Of a stretch of 64,000 nucleotides of DNA, positions 9,259 to 18,188 are shown in pieces; positions within the stretch are counted from its first letter, which is position 1, and each line of letters begins with the position of its first letter. The notes under the pieces are model-generated. The model was not told the DNA's origin. It searched no databases and was given only the letters and a program-made list of their open reading frames with translations. Origin of the DNA: Lactobacillus isalae (GTDB lineage: Bacteria > Bacillota > Bacilli > Lactobacillales > Lactobacillaceae); the NCBI RefSeq assembly GCF_947539375.1, contig NZ_OX443569.1, positions 1,550,001 through 1,614,000 on the forward strand, given 5' to 3'. The position numbers and the translations under genes are program-made.

Positions 9259-10008
9259 TTATTTATACATATATTTTGCAGTTGCTTCTTTAGGATCCAT
9301 CCCATTACGAATCTTTAAAGCAAGTTCAATTGATACATCTGCAATGATTGATTGTGGATCAATCACGTTATAAGGGTGATCTGGCGCCTTTTCTTGAGCC
9401 AAGGATAATTCAGTGCAGCCAAGTAAAATCACATTACAACCATACTTATCATGCATTGTCTTCAAGATCTTGTGATACAAGTCATGGTCAACAACGCCCT
9501 TTTCTTTAATATCACGATAAATAAGCTCATTCACCATTGGTTGAATTTCTGGACCACCTAGCTCGGCTTTTTTACCAACACGTTCTAATTCATCCACATA
9601 TAAATGGTCGTAAATAGAACCTTCTGTTGCAATTAAGCCAATTTTTTCTTCCTTTGGAAAATCATCCACAAACTTGTGCACAGCAATCCGCATCATATGA
9701 AGAAATGGTACATCAGTCAAAGCTACTAAATCATCATAAAAATAATGTGCTGTATTACAGGGCATAACAAAAAAATCAGGATTAAGCTTTGATTGACTTA
9801 ATATGTCATCCTTTAAGTCATAGAAAAAGTTTGGCTTGCTATGGTCCATAATATAAGCAGTTCGATCAGGAATTTGAGCATCATTTACTAAAATATAGTT
9901 TAGGTAGTCTTGATCTTTAGCAATTTTAACTCGGTGATTAATCAAACGAACGTAACTCTCAGTTGCAATCGTTCCCATACCACCAATAATTGAGAAAAAG
10001 TGTTTCAT
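9259..10008 (-). CDS. Aspartate/glutamate racemase family protein, probable aspartate racemase
   Basis: A cofactor-independent amino-acid racemase of 249 residues. The two catalytic cysteines are visible in MPCNTAHYFYDD (about 81-92) and LLGCTELSL (about 196-204), with GGMGTIATE at the N-terminus. The start lies two bases after the murE stop, so the pair is translated together. Lactobacilli of this group build an L-Lys-D-Asp (D-Asn) cross-bridge, so D-aspartate supply beside the L-lysine-adding ligase makes sense. Substrate is inferred from context; glutamate racemase (MurI) is less likely because this is the RacD/RacX branch. Confidence 0.8.
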   Translation of the reverse strand: MKHFFSIIGGMGTIATESYVRLINHRVKIAKDQDYLNYILVNDAQIPDRTAYIMDHSKPNFFYDLKDDILSQSKLNPDFFVMPCNTAHYFYDDLVALTDVPFLHMMRIAVHKFVDDFPKEEKIGLIATEGSIYDHLYVDELERVGKKAELGGPEIQPMVNELIYRDIKEKGVVDHDLYHKILKTMHDKYGCNVILLGCTELSLAQEKAPDHPYNVIDPQSIIADVSIELALKIRNGMDPKEATAKYMYK

Positions 10009-10010
10009 AC

Positions 10011-11582
10011 CTATTCCTCGTTGTCTTTTTCTAATTCATTAATTACGCTTTCAGCTACTTTAATATCTGTTGGATATGGTGTATCCACTCCGCGAATCTT
10101 TTGGTATGGATCTGCTCCCTTACCGCAAATCAAAACAATATCATCTTTGCCAGACATTGCAATTGCATCATGAATAGCTTTTTCACGATCTAATTCAATC
10201 GTAACGTCAACCTTTTCATGGTCAATTCCTGCGTCAATTTCTTGTGCAATATCCATTGGATCTTCAAAACCAGGATCATCAGTAGTTAAGAAAGCCTTAT
10301 CTGCATACGCAGTTAAGCTCTCACTAAATCCTGGTCGACGAGACACACCCTTATCTCCAGGAGCTCCCACAACAACAATAATCTTTGGATTATTAAATTC
10401 ACGTTGCATGAAGCTCATTAAAGCCATCATTGAAGCTTTATTGTGTGCATAGTCAACAATTACAGTACCATGATTCTTTGATGGCATAGCTTCCATACGT
10501 CCAGGAATAGTCACATGACGAATACCCTTAGCACATTCTTCGTAATTTTCACCAGCAAGACCTGCACCAATAATTGCAGCTGTACCATTCATTTCATTAA
10601 AGTCACCAATCATTTGAAGAGTGTAGTCTCCAGCAATTGGTAATTTCTTAGCCTTCTCAGAAGCACAGAATAACTTAAATTCTGTTTCCTTCATGTCTGT
10701 TTCAACTGATTGAAAACGGAAATCAATTGGTTGCTTCAAGTTAGGGTTTTCAAAATCATTTCTAGCAAACAAGTAAATACTATCTGGATTAGTAGTTGTT
10801 GTTGCTGCTGCATAAATATCATCGAAATGATCAGACATAGCATTAATAATACATTTACGTGAGTTAACCATTAGTTGCAACTTACAGTGTAAGTAATCTG
10901 CAAAGTTAGGGTGTTCGTTTGGGCCAATATGGTCTGGGGTAATGTTTAAGAAGAAACCTAAGTCATAAGTTAAACCAAAGACACGATTCTTCTTGTAAGC
11001 TTGACTTGAAACTTCCATTACTAAGTGAGTCATGCCGTTATCAACAGCCGTTCTCATATCTCTGAACAAGTCCAAACTTTCAGGAGTAGTTAAACTAGCC
11101 TTAAATTTATCTTCTGGCTTTGGTCCGACAATATCATCTACAGATGAAAATAAGGCTGTACGACCACCATTAATTTGGTCAAGCATACCTTTTAAGAAGT
11201 ATGCAGAAGTGGTCTTCCCCTTAGTCCCAGTGAAAGCTACAACATATAAGTCATCTTGTGGAAATCTGTAAAATGCAGCTGATAAAAGAGCCATTGCTTT
11301 AGTTACATCTCTAACAACTAAAGCATGCATTCCTTTACCTTCTGGATATGGTTGTTCTGCCACATAACAAGTAGCCCCACTATCTTTAGCCATTGATAAG
11401 TAAGTAGGTCTAAATCCTTTACCCTTACAGAAAAATAAGGTATTTGTTTTTATATCACGTGAATCATATGAAATATAATCCATTTTAGTTGGAACTGCAT
11501 CTTGAACTGCACTTGATTTAAGCAAGTGGTGTTCCTTCAAAATTAAGATGCAAGTGTTTAAAGAAATGCTAGAATCGCTCAT
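10011..11582 (-). CDS. murE: UDP-MurNAc-tripeptide synthetase, L-lysine type
   Basis: Adds the third amino acid to UDP-MurNAc-L-Ala-D-Glu in the cytoplasm. A 523-residue Mur ligase: N-terminal UDP-binding domain (about 35-110), P-loop GTKGKTT at 119-125, a probable carbamylated lysine K234, and DYAHNKASM near 378. The DNPR signature of diaminopimelate-adding MurE is replaced by DDPGFEDP (435-442), consistent with an L-lysine enzyme. It has its own extended -10 promoter and is followed after two bases by the aspartate racemase. The ATG has a GGGGAG Shine-Dalgarno sequence. Confidence 0.9.
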   Translation of the reverse strand: MSDSSISLNTCILILKEHHLLKSSAVQDAVPTKMDYISYDSRDIKTNTLFFCKGKGFRPTYLSMAKDSGATCYVAEQPYPEGKGMHALVVRDVTKAMALLSAAFYRFPQDDLYVVAFTGTKGKTTSAYFLKGMLDQINGGRTALFSSVDDIVGPKPEDKFKASLTTPESLDLFRDMRTAVDNGMTHLVMEVSSQAYKKNRVFGLTYDLGFFLNITPDHIGPNEHPNFADYLHCKLQLMVNSRKCIINAMSDHFDDIYAAATTTTNPDSIYLFARNDFENPNLKQPIDFRFQSVETDMKETEFKLFCASEKAKKLPIAGDYTLQMIGDFNEMNGTAAIIGAGLAGENYEECAKGIRHVTIPGRMEAMPSKNHGTVIVDYAHNKASMMALMSFMQREFNNPKIIVVVGAPGDKGVSRRPGFSESLTAYADKAFLTTDDPGFEDPMDIAQEIDAGIDHEKVDVTIELDREKAIHDAIAMSGKDDIVLICGKGADPYQKIRGVDTPYPTDIKVAESVINELEKDNEE

Positions 11583-11617
11583 TTTTTCTCCCCAATTTTT
11601 TAATCAATTCAGCCTAA

Positions 11618-11626
11618 ATTATAGCA
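11618..11626 (-). promoter_or_regulatory. Extended -10 promoter of murE
   Basis: Minus strand TGCTATAAT, a perfect extended -10, in the 49-base gap between the histidine kinase stop and murE. No good -35 is present, as is usual for extended -10 promoters. It gives murE-racemase expression separate from the two-component operon. Confidence 0.6.
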
Positions 11627-11631
11627 CACCA

Positions 11632-12777
11632 TCATTTTGCTTTGGGGCTATTGAGTGGTAGTTGAATAATAAAACTAGTCAATTCTGCCGTTGATTGACA
11701 TTTTATTGTCCCACCATGTAAGTCAACAATACTTTTAGTAATGGCTAGGCCTAAACCAGTACCGCCAGTTTTTAAATTTCTTGAACTTTCTACACGATAG
11801 AATCTGTCGAAGATCTTTTGTAGAGATTTCTTAGGAATTTGTTCCCCATTATTTTCAACTCGAAGCTCTACAAATTCATTATTAACCTTATTTGCAATTA
11901 AGTTAATCTCGGTAGCGCCATGACCGTACTTTAATGCATTAGAAATCAGATTATTCAACATACGTACAATCATCTTGGCGTCCGCGTCAATGACTAAATC
12001 TCTTGGTCTTGTAACTACGTTAAAGGTAATATTTTTCTTTTCAGCTTCTAATTCAAAACCTGCCGCAACTTGTTCAAGCATCGAATTAACATGTAGCGGT
12101 GCTAAAACAAGTTTATTGTTTGTTGAAGAACGCAAGGTAGTATATTCAAACAAGTCTTCCGCAAGGGCCTTCATTTGAAGAGCTTTGTCATAGGCAATCT
12201 TTATATACTTAGCCTGATCTTCGTTTAATTCACTACTCTTCAATAAACCAAGATAGCCAATAATTGAAGTTAGCGGCGTCCTAATATCATGCGAAACGTT
12301 AGTGATTAGATCATCTTTTGACTGCTCAATTTGGCGCTCTTCTTCCATTGAAGCTACTGTACTATCAACTAAGGCATTGATTGAATCGATTACCTTCTGT
12401 AAATCTGTCTTTACTACAAACGGAATTCGATGATCAAAATGACCGTCGGCAATATAGTGTAGCTCCTCAATAACATGACGCAACTGCATTTGACGATATC
12501 TTCTAATTAGACGCCAGTAGACAATTAAGACATCCCCAATAAGCATAAAACTAATAAATAATCGCTGCCAGGACCAAAGATGCATACCGTTAGCAAAGGT
12601 AATTGTCTTCTTCAAAAAGAAAATTCCATTTTCTAATCTTGGATCATTTAAAACTGCAAGATTAATCAGGATAATAATTGAAAGGTTCAAGAGCAAAAGC
12701 AAGATGACGGTTATAACACCCTCACCAAATAATTCACTTTTTTCTTTTGTGGTTAGGATTACTTTCTGCTTTTTCAT
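11632..12777 (-). CDS. Two-component sensor histidine kinase, VanS-like
   Basis: A 381-residue membrane kinase. Two membrane helices (about 20-42 and 70-90) flank a short outside loop of about 27 residues, too small for a classic sensor domain. A HAMP-like linker (92-145) leads to HisKA with the phospho-accepting H163 in NVSHDIRTPLTS, then HATPase motifs NNLISNALKYG (N box) and TGGTGLGL (G box). It forms an operon with the response regulator five bases upstream. The VanS-like kinase and the neighbouring murE suggest envelope stress sensing, but this is inference. Confidence 0.9.
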   Translation of the reverse strand: MKKQKVILTTKEKSELFGEGVITVILLLLLNLSIIILINLAVLNDPRLENGIFFLKKTITFANGMHLWSWQRLFISFMLIGDVLIVYWRLIRRYRQMQLRHVIEELHYIADGHFDHRIPFVVKTDLQKVIDSINALVDSTVASMEEERQIEQSKDDLITNVSHDIRTPLTSIIGYLGLLKSSELNEDQAKYIKIAYDKALQMKALAEDLFEYTTLRSSTNNKLVLAPLHVNSMLEQVAAGFELEAEKKNITFNVVTRPRDLVIDADAKMIVRMLNNLISNALKYGHGATEINLIANKVNNEFVELRVENNGEQIPKKSLQKIFDRFYRVESSRNLKTGGTGLGLAITKSIVDLHGGTIKCQSTAELTSFIIQLPLNSPKAK

Positions 12778-12782
12778 CCTTA

Positions 12783-13469
12783 TTAAGCCTCTACTTTATA
12801 GCCTACTCCCCAAACTGTCTGAATAACTTCTTCACCGTCAGTTGCCTTTTGAATTTTATCCCGCAAGTGAAAAACGTGAACCATAACTGTTTTAGCAGAA
12901 ACAACTGATTCTTGTTGCCATACTCTTTCAAAAATTTCATCAGCACTAAAGACGCGGTTAGGATGACTAGCAAGCATGTATAGTATTCCAAATTCTAAAG
13001 CTGTTAGTTGAATAACCTTACCAGTTAAAGTCTTAACTTCATGTGAGTCCTTATTAATTACCAAAGGTCCCACTTCTAATACATCAGGTTTATCGTCTTT
13101 AACTTCTTTTTGACTGCGACGGAGTAATGATCTTACACGAGCCATTACTTCTAATGGATTAAATGGTTTAACTACATAGTCATCTGCCCCAGTAATTAAG
13201 CCTTGAATCTTATCCATATCACTAGTTTTAGCAGAAACAACTAAGATTGGGATTTCAGAATCTTTTCTAACTTCTTTGATAACTTCAATCCCTGACATTT
13301 GCGGCATCATGATATCAAGAATCATCAATGCAATTTCTGGATTAGTAGAAAGTTTGGTTAAGGCCTCTTTACCGCTATAAGCAGCGATTGGTTCATAGCC
13401 TTCATTTTTTAAATATATGCTTAATAATTCAACGATTTCTTTATCATCATCAACAACTAAGATCTTCAT
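12783..13469 (-). CDS. OmpR/VanR-family response regulator
   Basis: A 228-residue two-domain regulator. The receiver has the acidic pair D7-D8-D9, phospho-acceptor D52 in MILDIMMP and the conserved VKPFNP lysine near 103; the C-terminal winged helix (about 130-227) binds DNA, with LRDKIQ and VWGVGYKVE near the end. It is the first gene of the operon with the histidine kinase. Targets are unknown. The ATG is preceded by GGAGAAATCCTC. Confidence 0.93.
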   Translation of the reverse strand: MKILVVDDDKEIVELLSIYLKNEGYEPIAAYSGKEALTKLSTNPEIALMILDIMMPQMSGIEVIKEVRKDSEIPILVVSAKTSDMDKIQGLITGADDYVVKPFNPLEVMARVRSLLRRSQKEVKDDKPDVLEVGPLVINKDSHEVKTLTGKVIQLTALEFGILYMLASHPNRVFSADEIFERVWQQESVVSAKTVMVHVFHLRDKIQKATDGEEVIQTVWGVGYKVEA

Positions 13470-13573
13470 GAGGATTTCTCCTTATCTATTTACTACACTT
13501 AAAATCTATTATTAATATTTTACCCGTTTTCCTTTTAATTACCTAAATTAAACCACGTTTTTAAAGAATTATA

Positions 13574-13612
13574 AAAAATGAACCCTAGAAAAAACATCTA
13601 GAGTTCATTTTT
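13574..13612 (-). terminator. Terminator after the ABC exporter pair
   Basis: Stem AAAATGAACnCTAGA-like with TCTAGAGTTCATTTT, seven-base loop, T run on the minus strand directly after the second exporter gene. Confidence 0.8.
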
Positions 13613-13615
13613 GTA

Positions 13616-15466
13616 TTAATCTAATTCTTTTTTACCAGTATAGAGTTCGTAATAGTAACCCTTTTGCTTTAAGAGTTCTTCATGAGTACCACGTTCAATA
13701 ATATGACCGTGATCAAGAACCAAAATAAGGTCTGAATTAACAATGGTTGATAAACGGTGTGCAATAACGAAACTAGTTCTACCAGCAAGTAAGTTATCCA
13801 TTCCGGCTTGAACCATTCGTTCAGTTCTAGTATCAATACTTGAAGTTGCTTCGTCTAAGATCATTACCGGTTCATCTGCAATCATTGCTCGAGCGATACT
13901 TAATAATTGCATTTGCCCTTGTGACAAGTCTCCGCCGTCACCATCAATTATAGTTTCATATCCATCATCAAGTTCATGAATAAATTCATCCGCATGAGCT
14001 AGGCGAGCAGCTTGGTAAACTTCATCATCACTAGCATTTGGCTTACCAAAACGAATATTGTCCATAATTGTGCCAGTGAAGAGGTGCGTTTCTTGTAAAA
14101 CAATTGATAGTGAATGTCTCAAATCATTTTTTCTAATTTGAGAAATTGGGACACCATCATAAGTAATCTTTCCAGATTGAATCTCATAGAAGCGATTAAG
14201 CATATTTGAAATAGTGGTCTTACCAGCACCAGTTTCACCAACCAAGGCAACTTTCATACCGGGTTTTGCATTAATGTTAATGTCATACAAAATTTGATGT
14301 TCAGGAACATATGAAAAGTTAACATGGTCAAAGACAATATGACCCTTAATTGGAACTTTTTTAATGTCACCATTCTTTTCTGGAACATCCCAATACCAGC
14401 TGTTTTTAACTTCTTGGTTAGGTGACATAATAACATCGCCATTATCAACTTCAGATGGTTCATCTTCCAGTTCAAAAATTCTTTGTGCACCAGCTAAAGC
14501 TAAAACAATTGAGTTCAATTGTTGTGAAATCTGAGCAATTGGCATACTAAATTGACGCGATAATTGTAAGAAAGACGCAATTGCACCTAAAGTTAACGGT
14601 GCCCAACCATTAATTGCGGCAGCTCCGCCAATAAAAGCAATCAATACATACAACAAATTCCCCATATTACCCATAATTGGGAAAAGAATCGTTGCATAAG
14701 TATTGGCCTTGCCTGAAGCTCCACGTAATTCTTCGTTAAACTTATCAAAACCTTCTTCAGCTTCAGGCTCATGTGAGAAGACCTTAATGACCTTTAAACC
14801 ATTAAGCATTTCTTCGTCATAGCCATTGATTTGTCCTAACTTATTCTGCTGAAGTTTAAAGTAGTAGCTAGACTTAACCGTTAAAAATCTAACAATTCCA
14901 AATGACAAGCCAAAGATAATGAACGAAAACAAGGTTAGCTGCCAACTCAAACTAAACATCGCCACAATAACGAAAATCAAACTTAATGCTGAATTTAAGA
15001 ACTGGGGCAATGACTGCGAGATCATTTGCATTAAGGTATCGATATCATTAGTATAACGACTCATGATATCCCCATAATTGTTTTGATCAAAATAAGCAAT
15101 TGGTAGAGATTCCATGTGGGTAAAGGTTTCGTTACGAACACGGAATTGAACTTTCTGGGCTAAAACACCCATTAACATACTGAAAAGATAGTTTGAAATA
15201 AACCCAATTGCATAAATTCCAAACATTACTAAAATTGCATTTAGCAAAGGACCATAGTTAGGAACCTTTTCATGTAGTAAGGGCGTTACATAGGTATCAA
15301 TTAATCTTTCAATAAATAAAGATCCAATTACGGCAGAGCCAGCTGCCAAAACAATTGCAATTACTGAAACAATTAGCATCCAAGGACTAGTAGTTAAGAC
15401 TACTTTTAGCAGACGTCCTAAAACTTTAAGACGATTTCCTTTGGTTTGTTGTTTTGCTTGATCCAT
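13616..15466 (-). CDS. Heterodimeric ABC exporter, subunit with the catalytic Walker B
   Basis: A 616-residue fused membrane/ATPase half-transporter of the LmrD/BmrC/TM288 type. Six membrane helices (about 30-325) precede the nucleotide domain (about 370-610) with Walker A GETGAGKTT and Walker B ILDEATSS with catalytic E539 and H-loop AHRLST. Its signature is the non-consensus LSQGQ (514-518), which faces the partner's site. The ATPase domain carries a roughly 25-residue insertion before its first strand. It pairs with the subunit encoded 13 bases upstream. Probable role: drug or lipid export. Confidence 0.92.
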   Translation of the reverse strand: MDQAKQQTKGNRLKVLGRLLKVVLTTSPWMLIVSVIAIVLAAGSAVIGSLFIERLIDTYVTPLLHEKVPNYGPLLNAILVMFGIYAIGFISNYLFSMLMGVLAQKVQFRVRNETFTHMESLPIAYFDQNNYGDIMSRYTNDIDTLMQMISQSLPQFLNSALSLIFVIVAMFSLSWQLTLFSFIIFGLSFGIVRFLTVKSSYYFKLQQNKLGQINGYDEEMLNGLKVIKVFSHEPEAEEGFDKFNEELRGASGKANTYATILFPIMGNMGNLLYVLIAFIGGAAAINGWAPLTLGAIASFLQLSRQFSMPIAQISQQLNSIVLALAGAQRIFELEDEPSEVDNGDVIMSPNQEVKNSWYWDVPEKNGDIKKVPIKGHIVFDHVNFSYVPEHQILYDININAKPGMKVALVGETGAGKTTISNMLNRFYEIQSGKITYDGVPISQIRKNDLRHSLSIVLQETHLFTGTIMDNIRFGKPNASDDEVYQAARLAHADEFIHELDDGYETIIDGDGGDLSQGQMQLLSIARAMIADEPVMILDEATSSIDTRTERMVQAGMDNLLAGRTSFVIAHRLSTIVNSDLILVLDHGHIIERGTHEELLKQKGYYYELYTGKKELD

Positions 15467-15479
15467 AAAGTTCTCTCAC

Positions 15480-17210
15480 CTACTTTCCTGCATTGTTTTC
15501 TTCTTGGAACTTAGCGATTGAATGGTAAAGCTCATTAGTCTTCATCAATTCATCATGCGTTCCAATTGCTTGAATCTTACCATGATTCATAACAATAATT
15601 CGATCAGCGTCCTTAATTGAAACAACTCTTTGCGAAATAATAATCTTAGTCGTAGTTGGCATATCGTTTGCCAAAGATTCACGGATTTCACGTTCAGTTG
15701 TTGTATCAACGGCAGAAGTTGAATCATCTAAAATTAAAATTTCAGGATTCTTCAAAAGTGCACGAGCAATAGTAATTCTCTGCTTTTGACCACCAGAGAC
15801 ATTATTTCCGCCTTGCTCAATCATAGTGTTATAACCATCTGGCATTTCGCGAATAAAGTCATCTGCGTGAGCAACTTTAGCAGCAGCTACTACTTCTTCA
15901 TGAGTAGCATTTTCGTTTCCCCATTTTAGGTTTTCTTCAACAGTTCCACTAAACAAAACATTCTTTTGCAAAACCATGGCAACTTTATCACGTAGTGCCT
16001 TTAAGTCATAGGATTTAACATTATGTCCAGCAACTCGAACAGCACCAGAAGTCACATCATAAAGCCGCGGAATCATTGAAACTAAAGTCGACTTAGATGA
16101 ACCAGTTTCACCAATAATACCAATCGTTTCACCAGGCGTAATATGTAAATTAATATCTTCTAAAGCATAGTGCTTTTCATCTGGTGAGTACTTGAAGTTA
16201 ACATGATCAAAGACAATATCACCATTAGTTACATCTTCAAGCGGTTTACGTGGGTTTTCAATTGCTGGCTTTTCAGTTAAAACGGCCGCAATACGCTTAC
16301 CACTAGCTTCAGAAATAACTAATTGCGTAGTAATCATCGCTAAAATGTTTAAACTAAATAAAACTGAGTTTGAATATGAAAACATTGAAACTAATTGACC
16401 AGTCTGCAAACTTCCACCAACAATTTCTTTAGCACCAAACCAGCAAATTGCTAAAGTTGAAATATTAAGAACTGCCATTACAACTAACGCATTAAGCGAC
16501 ATAATCTTTTGCGCTGTTGAGAAAAGCTTATAAATAAAACCTGAAGATTTCTCAAATTTTTCAATTTGAGCTTCTTCTTGAACATAAGTCTTTACTTCAC
16601 GGATTCCACGAATATTTTCACGAACATCTTGGTTCATTACATCATATCCCTTAAAGATACGTGGGAAATAAGGATATGCACTTTTAATAATTAATGCCAA
16701 AATCAAAACAAAAATCGGCGCAATTACCACAAAGATTAAAGATAATCTTGGACTAATGATAATTGACATGATAATTGAAAAAATTAACATTAACGGTGCA
16801 CGCACAGCAATTCTAATAAGCATCTGATAAGCATTTTGCACATTAGTCACGTCAGTAGTAAGACGCGTTACTAAACTAGCACTAGAAAACTTATCAATAT
16901 TGCTAAAAGAAAAGTCCTGAATATGGTAAAACATATCTTTTCTTAAATTAGCTGCAAAACCAGCCGCCGCATGAGCAGAAACATAGCTGGCACTTGCACC
17001 CAAGGCTAGAGAAACTAGAGTTAACACAAAAAGAATTAAGCCCCACTTATTGATGTAACCCATATTTCCTTTCATGATTCCTTTATCAATTAAAATACCA
17101 ACCAAGTACGGGATCAGCATTTCAATTAAAGCTTCACCTGCAACTAGGACTGGGGAAGTCAGTGACAATTTTTTATATTGCCTGATTGACTTACGCAACA
17201 CATTAACCAT
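15480..17210 (-). CDS. Heterodimeric ABC exporter, subunit with the degenerate ATP site
   Basis: A 576-residue half-transporter of the LmrC/BmrD/TM287 type. Six membrane helices (about 15-300) and an ATPase domain with Walker A GETGSSKST and a consensus signature VSGGQ. The catalytic Glu after Walker B is Asp (LDDS, D496) and the H-loop His is Gln (SQRVV, Q527), so one composite ATP site should be unable to hydrolyse ATP. These changes match the partner's non-consensus signature, the classic asymmetric heterodimer. First gene of the two-gene operon. Confidence 0.92.
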   Translation of the reverse strand: MVNVLRKSIRQYKKLSLTSPVLVAGEALIEMLIPYLVGILIDKGIMKGNMGYINKWGLILFVLTLVSLALGASASYVSAHAAAGFAANLRKDMFYHIQDFSFSNIDKFSSASLVTRLTTDVTNVQNAYQMLIRIAVRAPLMLIFSIIMSIIISPRLSLIFVVIAPIFVLILALIIKSAYPYFPRIFKGYDVMNQDVRENIRGIREVKTYVQEEAQIEKFEKSSGFIYKLFSTAQKIMSLNALVVMAVLNISTLAICWFGAKEIVGGSLQTGQLVSMFSYSNSVLFSLNILAMITTQLVISEASGKRIAAVLTEKPAIENPRKPLEDVTNGDIVFDHVNFKYSPDEKHYALEDINLHITPGETIGIIGETGSSKSTLVSMIPRLYDVTSGAVRVAGHNVKSYDLKALRDKVAMVLQKNVLFSGTVEENLKWGNENATHEEVVAAAKVAHADDFIREMPDGYNTMIEQGGNNVSGGQKQRITIARALLKNPEILILDDSTSAVDTTTEREIRESLANDMPTTTKIIISQRVVSIKDADRIIVMNHGKIQAIGTHDELMKTNELYHSIAKFQEENNAGK

Positions 17211-17239
17211 ATAAAACCCCCGTTCTTTACTTAAAAAAG

Positions 17240-17272
17240 ATAAAAATAAATAGACGCCTCGCGCCGTCTATT
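17240..17272 (-). terminator. Terminator after the DUF1129 gene
   Basis: Perfect eight-base stem AATAGACG / CGTCTATT (17249-17256 with 17265-17272), GC-rich loop, followed by a T-rich tract on the minus strand. It ends the segregation cluster. Confidence 0.7.
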
Positions 17273-17343
17273 ACTCTCTAACAAATCAACTATTTGTTAT
17301 CTTTATTTATACTGTAGACTACTTTAAATAAATAGTCACGCTT

Positions 17344-18177
17344 TTAACTTCTGCGATTTCTTCTACGTGCTGCAATATCATTTTCACGTCTAACTTGTAA
17401 CGGATCAACTACGTGATACTTTTGACGGAACCATCTCCGTCCAAAGAATGCAATAACAGCTAACACAATGTAAACCCAAGGGTTAAGGACTGGGTTAATC
17501 ACTCTAAAAGCAGGAAGTGCAGTAAGATTGATTACTACCATCATTATAACTACTAGAATAGCCCCAATTAAAATCATTTTCCAGACAGATGGGCGATGTT
17601 CTTTATCTCTAGTCATTAAGTCGCTGTAGTAAGCCATTAGAATACCAAACAAAACAGTAACAACAATCATTGTAAAAATACCTAATTGTTGTTGTACGCC
17701 TGATTGCTTTGGATTTTGGCTAAATAATTGTACTAAGCCAAAGAATCCTGCAAAAATTGCAAAGTAAAGTAATCCATTATCTACTGCATGCATCCAAAAC
17801 TTGCTTTTTGGTGCTTCTTTTTTAGGATTAGCAATTTCAATTGCTTTTTCTCTTGGAGCTTTTTGGTACAAGTTAGATGCAGGAATTCCCTTACGCTGCG
17901 CAACAATAATTTCTGGCAAAATTTGATCAATTGCAGGTTCTACTTGATCCATGGTGTAATTTTGATCTTCTATCAAAAATTTTTCTAAACGAAAGACGTA
18001 ATCTTGATTCTTATTACTTAATTTCTTTCGTAATTCTTTTGGCGGCATTTTTTTGATTTCTTCTTCACGAGAATTTTGTTCATGCGCCTTTTTTAACTTT
18101 TCTTGTTTTGTATTACCTACTGTTGAGTTTTTAGTAGCTTCAGTATTCTCACTTTTATTTTGATCTTTTGGATCCAT
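17344..18177 (-). CDS. DUF1129 family membrane protein
   Basis: A 277-residue protein with a highly charged N-terminal half (about 1-125, Lys/Glu/Asn-rich, including KLSNKNQDYVFRLEKFL, the conserved DUF1129 start) and four membrane helices from about 130 to 255, ending in a basic tail rich in Arg. Function unknown. It follows ychF by 11 bases and closes the rsmG-noc-parAB-ychF run, an arrangement I recall from other lactobacilli. The cytoplasmic charged domain beside chromosome segregation genes is suggestive only. Confidence 0.8.
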   Translation of the reverse strand: MDPKDQNKSENTEATKNSTVGNTKQEKLKKAHEQNSREEEIKKMPPKELRKKLSNKNQDYVFRLEKFLIEDQNYTMDQVEPAIDQILPEIIVAQRKGIPASNLYQKAPREKAIEIANPKKEAPKSKFWMHAVDNGLLYFAIFAGFFGLVQLFSQNPKQSGVQQQLGIFTMIVVTVLFGILMAYYSDLMTRDKEHRPSVWKMILIGAILVVIMMVVINLTALPAFRVINPVLNPWVYIVLAVIAFFGRRWFRQKYHVVDPLQVRRENDIAARRRNRRS

Positions 18178-18188
18178 TCAAAAAACTC

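Noticed and set aside
11451-11466. TATATCACGTGAATCA inside murE, 13 of 16 matches to Bacillus parS
   Set aside because: It lies in coding sequence and has mismatches in both arms; one match of this quality in 64 kb can be chance.
14254-14490. Open frames inside the ABC exporter, ychF, scrB and other long genes
   Set aside because: They have no ribosome binding site and odd composition, and they lie over strongly conserved genes; treated as shadows.
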